Source of the DNA: UBA1181 sp045639525
Lineage (GTDB): Bacteria; Bacteroidota; Bacteroidia; Bacteroidales; Paludibacteraceae
NCBI GenBank assembly: GCA_045639525.1
Contig: JAZUDI010000030.1
Span: forward strand, 1 to 59,986
Reading direction: 5' to 3'
DNA length: 59,986 nucleotides
Under the pieces are notes generated by a model. It saw nothing but the letters and a program-made list of their open reading frames with translations, was not told the origin of the DNA and did no database searches. The translations under genes were made by a program, and so were the position numbers. Of this stretch, positions 8,931 to 18,245 are shown one piece after another (within the stretch, counting starts at the first letter, position 1; the number at the start of each line of letters is the position of its first letter).

Positions 8931-10895
8931 ATGAAAGAATACAGACTCTCAGATTTCCTCCCAACCACAAAAAAAGAGTTGGAGCTTCGTCAGTGGGACG
9001 AGGTGGACGTAATCCTATTTTCGGGCGACGCCTATGTGGACCACCCCTCTTTCGCAGGTGCCGTGGTGGGACGCATCTTGGAGAGTTACGGGCTACGGGT
9101 GGCCATCGTGCCTCAACCCAACTGGCGCGACGACCTACGAGACTTCAAAAAGTTAGGAAAGCCCCGCCTATTCTTCGCCGTTTCGGCCGGTTGCATGGAC
9201 AGTATGGTCAACCACTACACCGCCAACCGACGACTCCGCAGCGACGACGCCTACTCCCCTAACGGGCAGGCGGGATTCCGCCCCGATAGAGCGACCATCG
9301 TCTATACGAAAATTCTGAAAGAGCTATGGCCCGACGTGCCCGTTGTGATTGGCGGCATCGAAGCCTCCCTCCGACGTGTCTCCCACTACGACTACTGGGA
9401 CGATGAACTAAAACCCTGCATCCTCAAAGACTGCGGCGCCGATCTGCTCACCTACGGCATGGGAGAACTCCCCCTCAAAGAGCTCGTAAGGCAAGCGCAG
9501 GCGGGCATCCCCATCAGCGAGATGCACGACATCCCACAGAGCGTCTACATCGTAGACAACGACAAAATCCCCGCTTACGAAGGGGCCGACACCTTTGAAC
9601 TATTCAGCCACAAGCAGTGCCTAAAAGACAAATTGTGCCAGGCGAAGAATTTCAAAGTGGTGGAAGAGGAGTCCAACAAAGTACACGCCAACCGTCTGCT
9701 CCAAAAGCTGGACGACAAGCGTACCGTGGTGATCAACCCACCCTACCCGCCTATGAGCTCGGCAGACCTTGACGCCACCTACGAACTACCCTTCACCAGA
9801 CTGCCCCATCCGAAATACAAAGGAAAGACCATCCCCGCCTACGAGATGATCAAATTCTCCGTCAACATCCACCGCGGATGTTTCGGCGGATGCTCCTTCT
9901 GCACCATCTCCGCCCACCAAGGCAAACAGATCGTCTCCCGTAGTAAAGAGTCGATTCTGCGAGAGGTGAAAAAGGTGATGGAACTTCCCGATTTCAAAGG
10001 CTATCTCAGCGATTTAGGGGGTCCGAGCGCAGACATGTACCAACTTCGCGGAAAAGACCAAAACATCTGCGGAAAGTGCAAACGCTACTCTTGCATCCAC
10101 CCCAATGTATGCAAGAATCTCAATACCGATCTTGGCCCATTGCTCGACCTATACAAAGCGGTGGACGCTCTGCCCGGCATCAAGAAATCCTTTATCGGAA
10201 GTGGTATACGCTACGACCTACTGCTCCACCAAGACGCCGATCCGAAAGTGAACGAGACACACAAAAGATACATGGAGGAGCTCATCGCCAACCATGTGAG
10301 CGGACGACTGAAAGTGGCGCCGGAACATACGAGCGACGCAGTGCTCAACATGATGCGCAAGCCCACCTTCAAGCTCTTCTATGAATTCAAGAAGGTCTTC
10401 GACCGCGTCAACGAACAATATGGATTGAAACAACAATTGATTCCCTATTTCATCTCCAGCCACCCTGGCTGCAAGGCGGAGAACATGGCGGAGTTGGCTT
10501 GCGAAACCCACAAACTGAATTTCCAATTGGAGCAGGTACAAGATTTCACTCCTACGCCGATGACGCTCTCCACGGAGATGTACTACACGGGCTACCACCC
10601 CTACACGCTGGAACCCGTCTTCACGGCCCACGACAAGGACGAAAAGTTGGCGCAACGTCAATTCTTCTTCTGGTACAAGCCGGAATACCGCCAACAGATC
10701 ATGCGTGAACTGCAAAAGATGAAGCGCCCCGACTTAGTGCAACAACTCTTCTCCGGAAAAATATCCGGATTCAGCAGTTTCGAAAGGAATGGCCACAGCA
10801 GCGGATACAAATCCAACAACAGGGAACAAAACAACCGAGATTTCAGACCGCAAGGGAAACGTAGTCAAGGAGGGAAAGGAGGGAAAAGAAGATAA
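8931..10895 (+). CDS. YgiQ family radical SAM protein
   Basis: A 654-residue protein with the layout of YgiQ/UPF0313 proteins. The N-terminal part has the family motifs DVILFSGDAYVDHPSF and VIGGIEASLRR. The radical SAM cluster motif CxxxCxxC is at Cys317, Cys321 and Cys324 (within RGCFGGCSFC). A second Cys group lies near NICGKCKRYSC. The C-terminal tail (from about 625) is basic, Gly/Arg/Lys-rich and low complexity. The family reaction is not established. The gene is monocistronic, facing the minus-strand GH gene. A TAACTTCG sequence at 8918-8925 almost abuts the ATG, so the transcript could be nearly leaderless (weak inference). Confidence 0.92.
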   Translation: MKEYRLSDFLPTTKKELELRQWDEVDVILFSGDAYVDHPSFAGAVVGRILESYGLRVAIVPQPNWRDDLRDFKKLGKPRLFFAVSAGCMDSMVNHYTANRRLRSDDAYSPNGQAGFRPDRATIVYTKILKELWPDVPVVIGGIEASLRRVSHYDYWDDELKPCILKDCGADLLTYGMGELPLKELVRQAQAGIPISEMHDIPQSVYIVDNDKIPAYEGADTFELFSHKQCLKDKLCQAKNFKVVEEESNKVHANRLLQKLDDKRTVVINPPYPPMSSADLDATYELPFTRLPHPKYKGKTIPAYEMIKFSVNIHRGCFGGCSFCTISAHQGKQIVSRSKESILREVKKVMELPDFKGYLSDLGGPSADMYQLRGKDQNICGKCKRYSCIHPNVCKNLNTDLGPLLDLYKAVDALPGIKKSFIGSGIRYDLLLHQDADPKVNETHKRYMEELIANHVSGRLKVAPEHTSDAVLNMMRKPTFKLFYEFKKVFDRVNEQYGLKQQLIPYFISSHPGCKAENMAELACETHKLNFQLEQVQDFTPTPMTLSTEMYYTGYHPYTLEPVFTAHDKDEKLAQRQFFFWYKPEYRQQIMRELQKMKRPDLVQQLFSGKISGFSSFERNGHSSGYKSNNREQNNRDFRPQGKRSQGGKGGKRR

Positions 10896-10897
10896 TC

Positions 10898-10936
10898 AAA
10901 AAAAAACAATCCGAGAACCTCACGGCCCCCGGATTG
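10898..10936 (-). terminator. Terminator of the GH39-like gene
   Basis: Arms CAATCCG and CGGATTG (10907-10913 and 10930-10936) form the stem, followed on the minus strand by nine T. It sits between the converging ygiQ and GH genes. Confidence 0.7.
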
Positions 10937-10955
10937 CCACACATCTATATTTTCA

Positions 10956-12911
10956 TCATTTCACAACCAGTGTCTTGTACGATTTCCCTCCGGAAGACCT
11001 CACCAAATAGATGCCCGACTTGGGGGCCATCGTATTCAGTCTCTCGTTCACCTCGGTTGAACTATAAGCGTTAATATCCATTATTTTCAAACCCATCATA
11101 TCGTAGACGGCATACGCCTCCTCGACATCCTCCCCGTAGAAGAGTTCCGCGCCAGTCGCGTCATGTTGGCTGAACTGCAACCAATCGATGTTCACATAGC
11201 TACCTGTAATGGTCAAGCGGAGGAGATGCTCGCCTGCGGGAAGATCCACTTTGCCAATCTCCATCGTATTGTAGAGATCCCAACTGCCGCCGTTCGGCAC
11301 CTTCACCGTGTCCATCAAGGGACGATTGTCCAAAGAGATCAGGAAGGAGGAGTTGTCCGAACCGGATGAGACCAACGCGGAGAAGTCGTAAGTGCCGCTC
11401 TGCTCCACCTTCACCGTATATTCCAACCACTCACCCGCAGTGGTGTATCCAATCGCTTTTCCCTCGGAAGAGGCCACTACATCAACCGCCTCGTCGTTAC
11501 GGAAAGAGGCATCCCCCTTGTTATCGTCGTCGCTATCGTGGTAGGCCTTTCCCTCTCCACCCTCATCAAAATGTTCCACCTCCAAACGACCTGGAAGAAG
11601 TGTCATATTGCCCTGGAAGGGAGTCTGTGGCGTAGCGGAAGTGATCAGAATTCTATAAGCGAACAACTTGCTTGTGATCTTCACAGGCACCGTGATCTTT
11701 CCCTGGTTCACATCGTACTCCGTGTTAGAGATCAATGTCGTGGAGGCCACAGGGGTATCCTTATCAGACCAAGTCACATATTCCAGACGAACATTCACGC
11801 GGCTACCCATAAAGGAGGGAATACCACTGATCGGCACATTCACATCACCCACCGTATTACCACCCAAAACAATGCTGATCTCACGCTTCTTACGGTCGAC
11901 AGCGGCGAAGCCATCCACACCGTCAGACTTATCGTTAGGAGGAGTAACGCGAGCCATATATCCGCTCATATCACCATACCACTTGTAGAGCCACCAGCCA
12001 CCGCCTCTCTGGTTATTGGCAGTAAGCAAACTACCCAATCGGCCTGGCAAACCAGTGAACCACCATGAAATCATCGCGCTCTCCACTCCGTGACGCTCGA
12101 ACTTGGCGATAAAAGGCACCGAGTAACCTGGGCAACCCTCAAACTTCTGGTTGGCAGCATCCGATCCCGCGCAATACTCGTTGATGCTCACCGCACGAGG
12201 AGAGATACCATACTTACGCTCCATGTTGCGAAGCGACTCCAACGCGCCCACGAAACCACCGGATCCCCATTGGTGCCAACAGATCACGTCAGGCACACAA
12301 TTATTCTCCTTGCAGAACTTCAAAAATGAATCCATAAAACTGGAATCGAACCATGCCAAAGAAGGGCCGACAATCTTCTCGTTAGGATCCATGGAGCGGA
12401 TCAACTGGTAGGTCTCTTTCCAAAGGGTATGGAAGGAGATGCCATTCGGATTTTTCCAGGTACCATTCGGTTCGTTCCAAATCTCATACCCCTCGAAATT
12501 TTGGATGTTGGATTTCCTCTTCTCCTCTATCACCGAACGCACCTCACTTTTCCAGTGGTCCATCGATTGGAATTTATAGGGCCAACCAGGCAAGACATCC
12601 GCCAAACGGATCTGAATTCTTCCTGTCGTGTTTTTAATTCTCGGAGAGACCAAGAAAGCACCTCCGATACGTTGCTGACGGCCATTACCGCTACGGGCGG
12701 GACAAACGAAGACATTCGGTTTTAATGGTGCCACATCCGCGTCGATGTTGCTTGGTAGAGACTCTGTCAGACCATACAATGATCCTGAAGCCACATGTTG
12801 TGCGGGGCGGATGCTGTCAGACAAATTAACAGACAAATTAGTGGCGGAATGTCCAGCGAAGGGAAACGCCAACAAACAAAATGCCAATGACAAACGATTC
12901 TTGATATTCAT
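10956..12911 (-). CDS. Secreted clan GH-A (GH39-like) glycoside hydrolase with CBM6 and T9SS type A sorting domain
   Basis: 651 residues. A signal peptide spans 1-23 (cleavage near GHSA). The catalytic region is about 35-435, with Glu147 in IWNEPNG as likely acid/base and Glu245 in SINEYC as likely nucleophile, the clan GH-A pattern with about 100 residues between them. The family looks closest to GH39 but GH30- or GH5-like membership cannot be excluded by eye. A CBM6-like domain spans about 440-575 (EVEHFDEGGEGKAYHD, GEWLEYTV, VNIDWLQF). The last ~70 residues are a T9SS type A sorting domain ending GIYLVRSSGGKSYKTLVVK. Substrate is unknown. It lies directly downstream of an HTCS, separated by a terminator, so it is probably regulated by it. 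Confidence 0.85.
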   Translation of the reverse strand: MNIKNRLSLAFCLLAFPFAGHSATNLSVNLSDSIRPAQHVASGSLYGLTESLPSNIDADVAPLKPNVFVCPARSGNGRQQRIGGAFLVSPRIKNTTGRIQIRLADVLPGWPYKFQSMDHWKSEVRSVIEEKRKSNIQNFEGYEIWNEPNGTWKNPNGISFHTLWKETYQLIRSMDPNEKIVGPSLAWFDSSFMDSFLKFCKENNCVPDVICWHQWGSGGFVGALESLRNMERKYGISPRAVSINEYCAGSDAANQKFEGCPGYSVPFIAKFERHGVESAMISWWFTGLPGRLGSLLTANNQRGGGWWLYKWYGDMSGYMARVTPPNDKSDGVDGFAAVDRKKREISIVLGGNTVGDVNVPISGIPSFMGSRVNVRLEYVTWSDKDTPVASTTLISNTEYDVNQGKITVPVKITSKLFAYRILITSATPQTPFQGNMTLLPGRLEVEHFDEGGEGKAYHDSDDDNKGDASFRNDEAVDVVASSEGKAIGYTTAGEWLEYTVKVEQSGTYDFSALVSSGSDNSSFLISLDNRPLMDTVKVPNGGSWDLYNTMEIGKVDLPAGEHLLRLTITGSYVNIDWLQFSQHDATGAELFYGEDVEEAYAVYDMMGLKIMDINAYSSTEVNERLNTMAPKSGIYLVRSSGGKSYKTLVVK

Positions 12912-13012
12912 AATTTATACTTTTTGTGTTAGTCAATAGTAATTCACTCTCGGGTTCTCTTCAAGCGACAATCATCGTAAGCACGCTCAACGTCACGTCG
13001 AATCGAACAGTG

Positions 13013-13020
13013 CAAATGTA
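13013..13020 (-). promoter_or_regulatory. Candidate -7 element for the GH39-like gene
   Basis: TACATTTG on the minus strand matches TAnnTTTG and would give a leader of about 95 nt before the ATG at 12911. No good -33 TTG at 19 bp was found. Confidence 0.4.
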
Positions 13021-13142
13021 AAGGGGCTGCAAGGAGCGGATTGGGTATTTTTCGTGCAATGGAACGGTAAAAAAGTCCCACGAGGCAGATTGCGACAAAA
13101 TCACCTAACGAGATGAACGATTTTTCCAAGCATCAGGTCCAA

Positions 13143-13183
13143 ACAAAAAACGCACGACATCCAATCATAAATGTCGTGCGTTT
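13143..13183 (-). terminator. Terminator of HTCS A
   Basis: A perfect 12-bp stem (AACGCACGACAT / ATGTCGTGCGTT, 13149-13160 and 13171-13182) with a 10-nt loop and a following T-rich run on the minus strand, 20 nt past the HTCS stop. Confidence 0.88.
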
Positions 13184-13202
13184 ATCACATAACTCTTAAT
13201 GA

Positions 13203-16200
13203 TCAACTCTCCTCCACTTGCGTCGGAGAAATACCATAATAAGCCTTAAATCTTTTACTGAAATAGGATGGATCGGAGAATCCCACGGCATAGGCCACGT
13301 CCGAAATAGACTCAAATTCGTGGGTTTTAAGTTGTCGCATCGCCTCATTCAAACGATAATCACTCAACAACTCCAACGGTGATTTTCCGACCGCCATCTT
13401 CACACGACGGAACATCGTGGAACGGCTGACACAAAGGACATCCGCCAAATCATCCACCGAGAGTTCCGCATCCGCATATCGTTCACGAACCAGATCCATG
13501 AACTTGGAGACAAACGGATCCTCCTTCACGACAGGTGCTGGTTCCTCGTATTCCACAGAACTCTCCTCTGTGGCCTTCGGTTTCATCAATTGAGCCAACA
13601 AGTAGGCCCGCTCCTGCTTACGCAACTTGAATATGCTACGCAACTTCGCCAAAAGTTCCTCATGGCTAAATGGTTTCGGAATATAATCGATCGCGCCATT
13701 GGTAAGACCCAACAAACGGTCGTGCTCGTCATTTCTTCCAGACAAGAAGAGGATTGGAATGTGGGAGAAGAGCTCATCATGCTGCAACTGACGGCACATC
13801 TCAATACCATTCATTACCGGCATCTCCACATCACTCAAGATCAAATCCACATCATGATCCTTCACGATTTTCAAAGCCTGCGCGCCATCGTTCGCCACCA
13901 AAACTTCACAAAAGTCGCTCAACAGCCCCTTCATGTTTTCGCAGATGAGTTGATTGTCATCCACCATCAAGATAACATTACCAGCCAAACACGCCCGCGT
14001 CTCCTCCCGCTTATCGGCGAGGATGGATGGCTCCTCACTCTCCATGACAACCATGGATTCGGAGGCTGGCAAGGTGATGGTAATGCAGGTACCCACGCCC
14101 TCTTCGCTATCCACGGAGAAGGTACCGTGATTGAGTTGGACATATTTGCGGCACATGGCGAGGCCTAAGCCCGTACCACTTTCGTGATCCGTACCCACCG
14201 TACTCTCCACCTGCTTGTCGGCAAGCAGATTTCGGACCGCCTCCTCAGACATACCCACTCCCGTATCCTTCACGAAGAGTGAGATTTGTCCATTCTCTTG
14301 CGACGCGCCTACCGTGATCGTTCCGCCCGCTTCGGTGAACTTCACCGCATTGCCTAAGAGATTACGGATCACCGCGCTCACCATACGGGCGTCCGCATAG
14401 GCTTTATGGGTGAGTGATATACGCTTTTCACATTGAATCTCTTTTCGTTTCAACAAACCAGAGGTGAGCTGGATAGCATCATCCACCAAAGGAGCCAAAT
14501 CGAAATCCTGCGGTTTGCAAATCAGGTCGTCGTTCTTCGACTGCGCCCAATCCAAGAGTTTCAGCATTTCGCCCTGCAAAGTTTTAGCGGAGTCATGCAC
14601 ATCCACGATCAAGGAGCGGCTCTTCTCTTTCGGCATCTCCTCTCCCTTGGCGAGCCAATTCTCCAACGCCACGACGATGGCGAACATCGGGTTCTTCAAA
14701 TCATGTCCAATGACGGAAATCAAGCTATCCTTGTCCTTCAAGGCATTTTGCAGCTCCATGGTGCGTATGGAGACCTGTTCGTTCAAAAGGTTCTTTTGAG
14801 CCACCAATTGTCGGGTGCGCCACTTGAATACAGCCACGATCATGCCCAGAAGCAACAGTCCCATCAAAACATAGAACCACCAGGTATTCCACCAAGGCGG
14901 AAGTACCACCACCGACAACGAGATCACCTTCGACTCGCAAGCGTCATTGCTTCGGAAAGCCATCACCTCCAAGACATATTCGCCTTCAGGGATATGGGAG
15001 AATTTCACCTGTTTGTCCGCAGGAAGCGTCTGCCACTCATCACGAAGGCCGCGTAAACGGTATTGGCACTGAACCCGATCCGCATCCGAGTAATCAATCA
15101 CATCTATGTCAATCGCGATGTCAGTCTCCCCATGTTTCAACTGCAAGAGAGAACGATGCGACAAAGGGGAACCCGCTAACGGAGCAGCCGTCACAGGGAC
15201 CTTCTCTCCCTTCTGATAGAGATGTGAGAAGGCCAGATAAGGAATCTCCGTATCGAAGGATAGTTTATCGGGGTCAATTGAGATAAAGCCCTCATTGGTT
15301 CCAAAATAGAGCAATCCATCCTTCGCTTTATAGCCAGATCTCGGATGGAAAAGGAAAGATTGCATATCGATGTAGTTCTCAGGCAATCGGCGGCACTCCC
15401 CCTTTTTCGCGTCAAAAGAGAGGATGCCATCATCACCAGCTGTCCAATAGATACCTTTATCATCCCTCACGATGATACGATAGTAGGATTCTGGCACGCA
15501 AGGGAGTTGGGCGGGTTGGAGGGAGTCGGTCGTGAATCGGAAAACACCCCGATTGGTAGCCGCCAACAGTGCGCCCTCTTCATCTGCTATCATATCAATG
15601 ATTCCCAAAGGACCCTTCGTACTGGTTGTATCCTTAGCTTGCAGATAGCAAGTCAGTTTACCACCCTGCTCATACCATAAGCCATTCGAGGTGAGAATCC
15701 ACATGGCATCAGGGCCCGCGTCGCACACGGAAAGGATCCAGTTGTCATCACTGTTCGTTCGGGAATCGTGTAACAAAATCCGCTCCCATTGAGAACGGGA
15801 AGCCCGTTTCCGATAGATACCATCTCCGGAGGAGCATGCGACAACATCGCCGCCATGAAGTGTCTTGGCAGAGAAGAAACAGTTGGACGGAGAAGAGATT
15901 CCCTCAAACCGTTCGCGTTGATACGCTCCCGTCTTTAAATCATATCGGAAAAGTCCGCCTCCCCATGTCGCCACATAGCAGAGTCCAGAAGAGAGCGGTG
16001 CGACGCCAGAAACATTATTATTAGGGAATTTCGCCAAAGATTGAACCATGTAGTTTGAGTCAACCTTGTAGAGGCCGCCGCCATCCACACTCACCACCAT
16101 ATTTCCATCCGCATTCATCAAGAAAGCGGAACAAACGACGGAGGGGAATCCGAAATTCCATGAGCAGGTGATGCCCGTCGCGTTGTGTTTACGATAGCGC

Positions 16201-17192
16201 CAAACGCCCGAACTCTGGGTGCCAAACCAAATATCACCCTTACTATCCTTGGTGATACAATAGATCTTGCGCACCTCATCCTCCGAGGCGTTGAAAGGGA
16301 TGACATGCGTAAATTGAGGCTGGGATGCCAATAAATCATCGCAATACCACAAACCGTGGGCATCGGTAGCGATCCAAAAGCGGCCATTTTCGTCACACAC
16401 GATATTCGTGATGCAATCGAAAGGGGTATTGACCACACGAGGAGCGGATATAGCCTCCGCTTTCATGTCAAAAATCCACACCTCCGCGGTCTGTCCGGCA
16501 ACCATCAACAAAGAATCATTCAACGGAATCATGGTTCGGACGAAACTGCAAGCGTCACCCGACGGAATATATCCATAGAGATGAGTTCCCCTCTCATCAT
16601 AGACCATCATGGAATCCATAGAGCCAAACCAGTAGCGATGCTTTTCATCGATATACATGGCACGGATGAATTTCTTCTCCGTCAACTGAAATAGCAGGTT
16701 ATCGCTACGGAAGGCCGCTTCTCCTTCATCATAAGTATATACGCCAGCACTGGTGTATAGATACTCTTTCCCTTCATGCAGATAGATGTTCATCGACTCT
16801 TGGAAGAAGGGTTTTCCTTCCTCTACCGGTTTTAAGTCACGGAAGGTATCAAACTCTGGCGAATAGGCTACCAACAGACCCGAATAACCACCAGCCGCCA
16901 CATGGCCACTGGGCAAAGAACGGACAAAAAGGAAATCCTCCCCCGCAACATGGTCATAGGCTTGCTTGCGATGGTGGACGAAGTTCTTTCCGTCAAAGCG
17001 CTCCAATCCAAAATCAGTACCGATCCAGATAAAACCCTTCGCATCCTGGTCCATGGAAAAGACACGATTGGATACAAGTCCATTCTTGGTGGTGTAATGG
17101 TCAAAGAATCCATACTCCACCTTAGCGGCAGGAAGATGGATCGCAGCCAAGAGGAGCGTCACAATGGTTAATATGTGTCGAAATGGTATCAA
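13203..17192 (-). CDS. Hybrid two-component system regulator (HTCS A)
   Basis: 1329 residues in one polypeptide. In order: signal peptide (1-23); periplasmic reg_prop beta-propeller repeats (about 25-690, with motifs such as IWIGTDFGLERFDG and WFGTQSSGVWRY); Y_Y_Y domain (to about 775); membrane helix near 785-805; histidine kinase with phospho-acceptor His in GHDLKNPM; ATPase with NLLGNAVKF and GTGLGL; receiver with Asp near 1121 (LILSDVEMP) and Lys in IPKPF; AraC-type DNA-binding domain (about 1228-1329). Such proteins sense glycan fragments in the periplasm and activate nearby genes. The frame has no ATG near the N-terminus; the TTG at 17190-17192 is the best start, GTG ten codons on is the alternative. 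Paralog of HTCS C (33123-37124). Confidence 0.95.
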   Translation of the reverse strand: MIPFRHILTIVTLLLAAIHLPAAKVEYGFFDHYTTKNGLVSNRVFSMDQDAKGFIWIGTDFGLERFDGKNFVHHRKQAYDHVAGEDFLFVRSLPSGHVAAGGYSGLLVAYSPEFDTFRDLKPVEEGKPFFQESMNIYLHEGKEYLYTSAGVYTYDEGEAAFRSDNLLFQLTEKKFIRAMYIDEKHRYWFGSMDSMMVYDERGTHLYGYIPSGDACSFVRTMIPLNDSLLMVAGQTAEVWIFDMKAEAISAPRVVNTPFDCITNIVCDENGRFWIATDAHGLWYCDDLLASQPQFTHVIPFNASEDEVRKIYCITKDSKGDIWFGTQSSGVWRYRKHNATGITCSWNFGFPSVVCSAFLMNADGNMVVSVDGGGLYKVDSNYMVQSLAKFPNNNVSGVAPLSSGLCYVATWGGGLFRYDLKTGAYQRERFEGISSPSNCFFSAKTLHGGDVVACSSGDGIYRKRASRSQWERILLHDSRTNSDDNWILSVCDAGPDAMWILTSNGLWYEQGGKLTCYLQAKDTTSTKGPLGIIDMIADEEGALLAATNRGVFRFTTDSLQPAQLPCVPESYYRIIVRDDKGIYWTAGDDGILSFDAKKGECRRLPENYIDMQSFLFHPRSGYKAKDGLLYFGTNEGFISIDPDKLSFDTEIPYLAFSHLYQKGEKVPVTAAPLAGSPLSHRSLLQLKHGETDIAIDIDVIDYSDADRVQCQYRLRGLRDEWQTLPADKQVKFSHIPEGEYVLEVMAFRSNDACESKVISLSVVVLPPWWNTWWFYVLMGLLLLGMIVAVFKWRTRQLVAQKNLLNEQVSIRTMELQNALKDKDSLISVIGHDLKNPMFAIVVALENWLAKGEEMPKEKSRSLIVDVHDSAKTLQGEMLKLLDWAQSKNDDLICKPQDFDLAPLVDDAIQLTSGLLKRKEIQCEKRISLTHKAYADARMVSAVIRNLLGNAVKFTEAGGTITVGASQENGQISLFVKDTGVGMSEEAVRNLLADKQVESTVGTDHESGTGLGLAMCRKYVQLNHGTFSVDSEEGVGTCITITLPASESMVVMESEEPSILADKREETRACLAGNVILMVDDNQLICENMKGLLSDFCEVLVANDGAQALKIVKDHDVDLILSDVEMPVMNGIEMCRQLQHDELFSHIPILFLSGRNDEHDRLLGLTNGAIDYIPKPFSHEELLAKLRSIFKLRKQERAYLLAQLMKPKATEESSVEYEEPAPVVKEDPFVSKFMDLVRERYADAELSVDDLADVLCVSRSTMFRRVKMAVGKSPLELLSDYRLNEAMRQLKTHEFESISDVAYAVGFSDPSYFSKRFKAYYGISPTQVEES

Positions 17193-17222
17193 ATCTAAAG
17201 TGTTTTAAGGTTAAGTGCCTGC

Positions 17223-17242
17223 TATTTGTAATAACAAATATA
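17223..17242 (-). promoter_or_regulatory. Promoter -7 element and inverted repeat upstream of HTCS A
   Basis: TATATTTG on the minus strand (17235-17242) fits TAnnTTTG and predicts a start about 37 nt before the TTG codon. It overlaps a perfect 7-bp inverted repeat (TATTTGT / ACAAATA, 4-nt spacer, 17223-17240), which could be an operator. Confidence 0.45.
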
Positions 17243-17305
17243 ACACTTTTTTCGACAATTGATTTCAAATCAGGCATATTACTTTTTTTACTTTTTACTA
17301 TAAAG

Positions 17306-17359
17306 CGAGGAGACGGACCTACCTGGCTCCTTCAGGGACCCCGTAGTTCCGCCTCCTCG
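17306..17359. repeat. Long imperfect inverted repeat (hairpin)
   Basis: The two halves pair at 20 of 25 positions around the loop TTCA, with outer arms CGAGGAG and CTCCTCG. It starts 45 nt past the stop of the FISUMP lipoprotein gene on the minus strand. The minus-strand flank is only weakly T-rich (CTTTATAG) while the plus-strand flank is TTTCTATTTTA, so it could be a weak bidirectional terminator, a 3'-UTR structure or a dispersed palindrome. Confidence 0.6.
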
Positions 17360-17403
17360 TTTCTATTTTACATTCTATTTTCCTTTATTTCTTGCCGATA
17401 TGG

Positions 17404-18138
17404 TTATTCCTTTGCGGAAGGGCAAACGGCACGAACAGAGTATCCGTAGCTACGGAAGCGGTAGTAGTCGACGCCGATGTAGCCTGAATAGAAGTCGAGG
17501 GTGCTGGCGTCGTACGGGCGGCTGGAATAGAGCGAACTAGACCAATAGCTGCCGAAATCGCCCTCGTCGCTGCGGCAGCCGCCGTCGCTGTAACCGGCAG
17601 CAGGCAAAAAGATGACCTTGCCGTTCTTCTTGCTCACACCAATCCTGCCGGCAATACCGCTTCCGTTCATATCGTCGGTCCATTCCCAGTCGCAGCCATC
17701 AATCAACTCCTGCAGTTCAGACGCTGTAGGCATCCTCCACTCCCCTTTCCAGTTGGCTGCCGCCGCGTCATCCTCCGGATCCAGTTGCCACTTGTCATCT
17801 ACAATACCATACGTTTCTTCTGCATTATATTTCGTCAGTTTTTTTCCAGAACCCCATTTGTAAGTTTCCCAAGAATAGTTTTTCTTAGGAGAGGTCTCTC
17901 CCCAGGCGAAATGGTCGCCGTATTCGGTTGGCTTGGTGGCACCCACATTATAGGTGGCCCACCTCACGCTCAGTCCCAAATCGACATAGGAATAGCCATT
18001 CTCCTTACCGCTCTCTGACAACTTGTTGATCTTTTTAGCCTCTTCGCTTCCACACGACGGCAGGGCAAACATCGCCATTACCGTCAATATCCACAACAAC
18101 ACGTTTAGCTTTACTTTAATGTTTAGTCTCTTTTCCAC
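17404..18138 (-). CDS. FISUMP-type lipoprotein
   Basis: 244 residues. A lipoprotein signal ends in the lipobox ALPSC at about residue 29. From about residue 48 the protein matches the Fibrobacter succinogenes major paralogous (FISUMP) domain: YVDLGLSVRWATYNVGA, YGDHFAWGETSPK, WRMPTASELQEL, YWSSSLYSS and SYGYSVRAVC at the end. The domain is common in Bacteroidetes surface proteins and its function is unknown. The start is a GTG at 18136-18138; no in-frame ATG precedes it before a stop. A canonical promoter lies at 18190-18219. The 3' part (17404-17750) is clearly more GC-rich than its surroundings. Confidence 0.85.
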   Translation of the reverse strand: MEKRLNIKVKLNVLLWILTVMAMFALPSCGSEEAKKINKLSESGKENGYSYVDLGLSVRWATYNVGATKPTEYGDHFAWGETSPKKNYSWETYKWGSGKKLTKYNAEETYGIVDDKWQLDPEDDAAAANWKGEWRMPTASELQELIDGCDWEWTDDMNGSGIAGRIGVSKKNGKVIFLPAAGYSDGGCRSDEGDFGSYWSSSLYSSRPYDASTLDFYSGYIGVDYYRFRSYGYSVRAVCPSAKE

Positions 18139-18189
18139 TTTCTTTACTTTTTACGTTATTCTAACTTATAGAACCAATCGTTAGATTCA

Positions 18190-18219
18190 CAAATTTAGAG
18201 GATTTTATTGGATTGGCAA
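18190..18219 (-). promoter_or_regulatory. Promoter of the FISUMP lipoprotein gene
   Basis: On the minus strand TTG (18217-18219) and TAAATTTG (18190-18197) are separated by 19 bp, a full match to the Bacteroidetes promoter. The start would be near 18184, giving a 46-nt leader to the GTG. Confidence 0.75.
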
Positions 18220-18245
18220 ACAATCAGGAGAGACTTCTGAACACT

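Noticed and set aside
12944..13129. 61-codon minus-strand ORF between the GH gene and HTCS A
   Set aside because: It overlaps the GH promoter region, has no recognisable pattern and the codon use looks random.
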